Source of the DNA: Calidifontibacillus oryziterrae
Lineage (GTDB): Bacteria > Bacillota > Bacilli > Bacillales > Bacillaceae_J
Assembly (NCBI RefSeq): GCF_000331575.1
Contig: NZ_ANOK01000003.1
Span: forward strand, 552,365 to 616,364
Reading direction: 5' to 3'
DNA length: 64,000 nucleotides
Shown here in pieces: positions 63,583-64,000 of the stretch (within the stretch, counting starts at the first letter, position 1; each line of letters begins with the position of its first letter). Made by a program: the position numbers and the translations under genes. The notes beneath the pieces are model-generated. The model worked only from the letters and a program-made list of their open reading frames with translations, was not told the DNA's origin and ran no database searches.

Positions 63583-64000
63583 TTACTTTTCTAATGATAG
63601 AACATATCTTACATCGGTTAGCGGTTCATTATTAATTTCGAATGTATATTCATCATGATTGCAAGTAAAACCATTCTTCTTATAAAAGTTGATTGCATTA
63701 TCGTTTTCCTTTAATACCCATAAATAGCAATTGCGGAATCCTTTCGTTTTCATATCACGTAAGGCAGTATGTAATAATTGCTGCCCGTACCCTCTTCTGC
63801 AAAAATCAGGGTGTACATATATAGAAATAATTTCACCCCATTCCGAAAATTTTTCATCTCTCGCTTTCCCAAACGCAATACAACCTACCGGTAATTCATC
63901 TTCATAAATAAGCTGTGCGGTTACAATGTTATTGCTAATCCAATTATCAAAAGCATTTACCCAAAAGTCATCTTTAAGCTCATCTAAATATTGTTGTGGC
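63583..64000 (-). CDS. GNAT-family N-acetyltransferase, 5' end beyond the window
   Basis: The open frame enters from the right edge and runs to TAA 63583 (about 138 residues seen). The GNAT core is clear: GEIISIYVHPDFCRRGYGQQ, LLHTALRDMKTKGFRNCYLW and LKENDNAINFYKKNGF. The N-terminal start is not in the window. Substrate unknown. Confidence 0.9.
   Translation of the reverse strand, partial: PQQYLDELKDDFWVNAFDNWISNNIVTAQLIYEDELPVGCIAFGKARDEKFSEWGEIISIYVHPDFCRRGYGQQLLHTALRDMKTKGFRNCYLWVLKENDNAINFYKKNGFTCNHDEYTFEINNEPLTDVRYVLSLEK

Overview
The window looks like chromosome of a low-GC, spore-former-type Firmicute (Bacillaceae or a close relative such as the Lysinibacillus/Solibacillus group). 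The support is AT-rich DNA, strong AGGAGG-type ribosome binding sites, frequent TTG/GTG starts and many Bacillus-type families: a BceRS-BceAB-like module, maltodextrin ABC genes with maltose phosphorylase, RarD, UvsE, PadR/DUF2812, CBO0543-type membrane proteins, DUF2975 with a YozG-like regulator, and ECF sigma/DUF4179 pairs. No rRNA, tRNA, CRISPR array, prophage or intact transposase was seen. All calls come from reading the sequence; no database search was run.

Layout. 0-6 kb: a two-component system and ABC transporter of the peptide-antibiotic sensing/resistance type, with a perfect BceR-type operator before the transporter. 5.7-11.3 kb: RNA cyclic phosphodiesterase, UV endonuclease, RarD permease, Cache-GGDEF diguanylate cyclase and a nitronate monooxygenase-like protein. 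11.5-20.3 kb: a minus-strand maltose/maltodextrin operon (binding protein, two permeases, GH65 phosphorylase, beta-phosphoglucomutase, MsmX-like ATPase), with a divergent AraC regulator and overlapping palindromes between them. The sugar would enter by ABC transport, be cleaved by phosphate to glucose plus beta-glucose-1-phosphate, and be isomerised to glucose-6-phosphate.

20.5-26.9 kb is the most interesting part. It is a tightly packed three-gene operon: a DUF3800-type protein, a 1075-residue protein with an N-terminal HEPN-like Rx5H motif, a NACHT/STAND-type ATPase core and a C-terminal TPR region, and a 668-residue TPR-like protein. The architecture suggests an NLR-like anti-phage (abortive infection) system.

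27-41 kb holds a transporter under a promoter with a CsoR-like operator, PadR/DUF2812, a racemase, an M29 aminopeptidase, a self-regulated XRE gene with a 26-residue membrane peptide, a lone NMT1-type binding lipoprotein, a PAP2 phosphatase, an orphan PadR gene behind a 900-bp repeat-rich region, and a zinc-finger/DUF2087 regulator with a GIY-YIG protein. 40.4-49.1 kb has two ECF sigma/anti-sigma operons, a lipoprotein gene broken by a frameshift in a heptad-repeat tract, a LysE exporter with its MocR regulator, and a 51-bp tandem repeat array of about 14 units.

49.5-64 kb is a mixed region of small membrane proteins, lipoproteins, an AAA ATPase, acetyltransferases and a methyltransferase. 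From about 54.5 kb it contains many decayed genes: two short genes with in-frame stops, a LysR fragment, a frameshifted sigma-factor end and a duplicated 3' end of the hemolysin III gene. Short hairpin repeats recur here.
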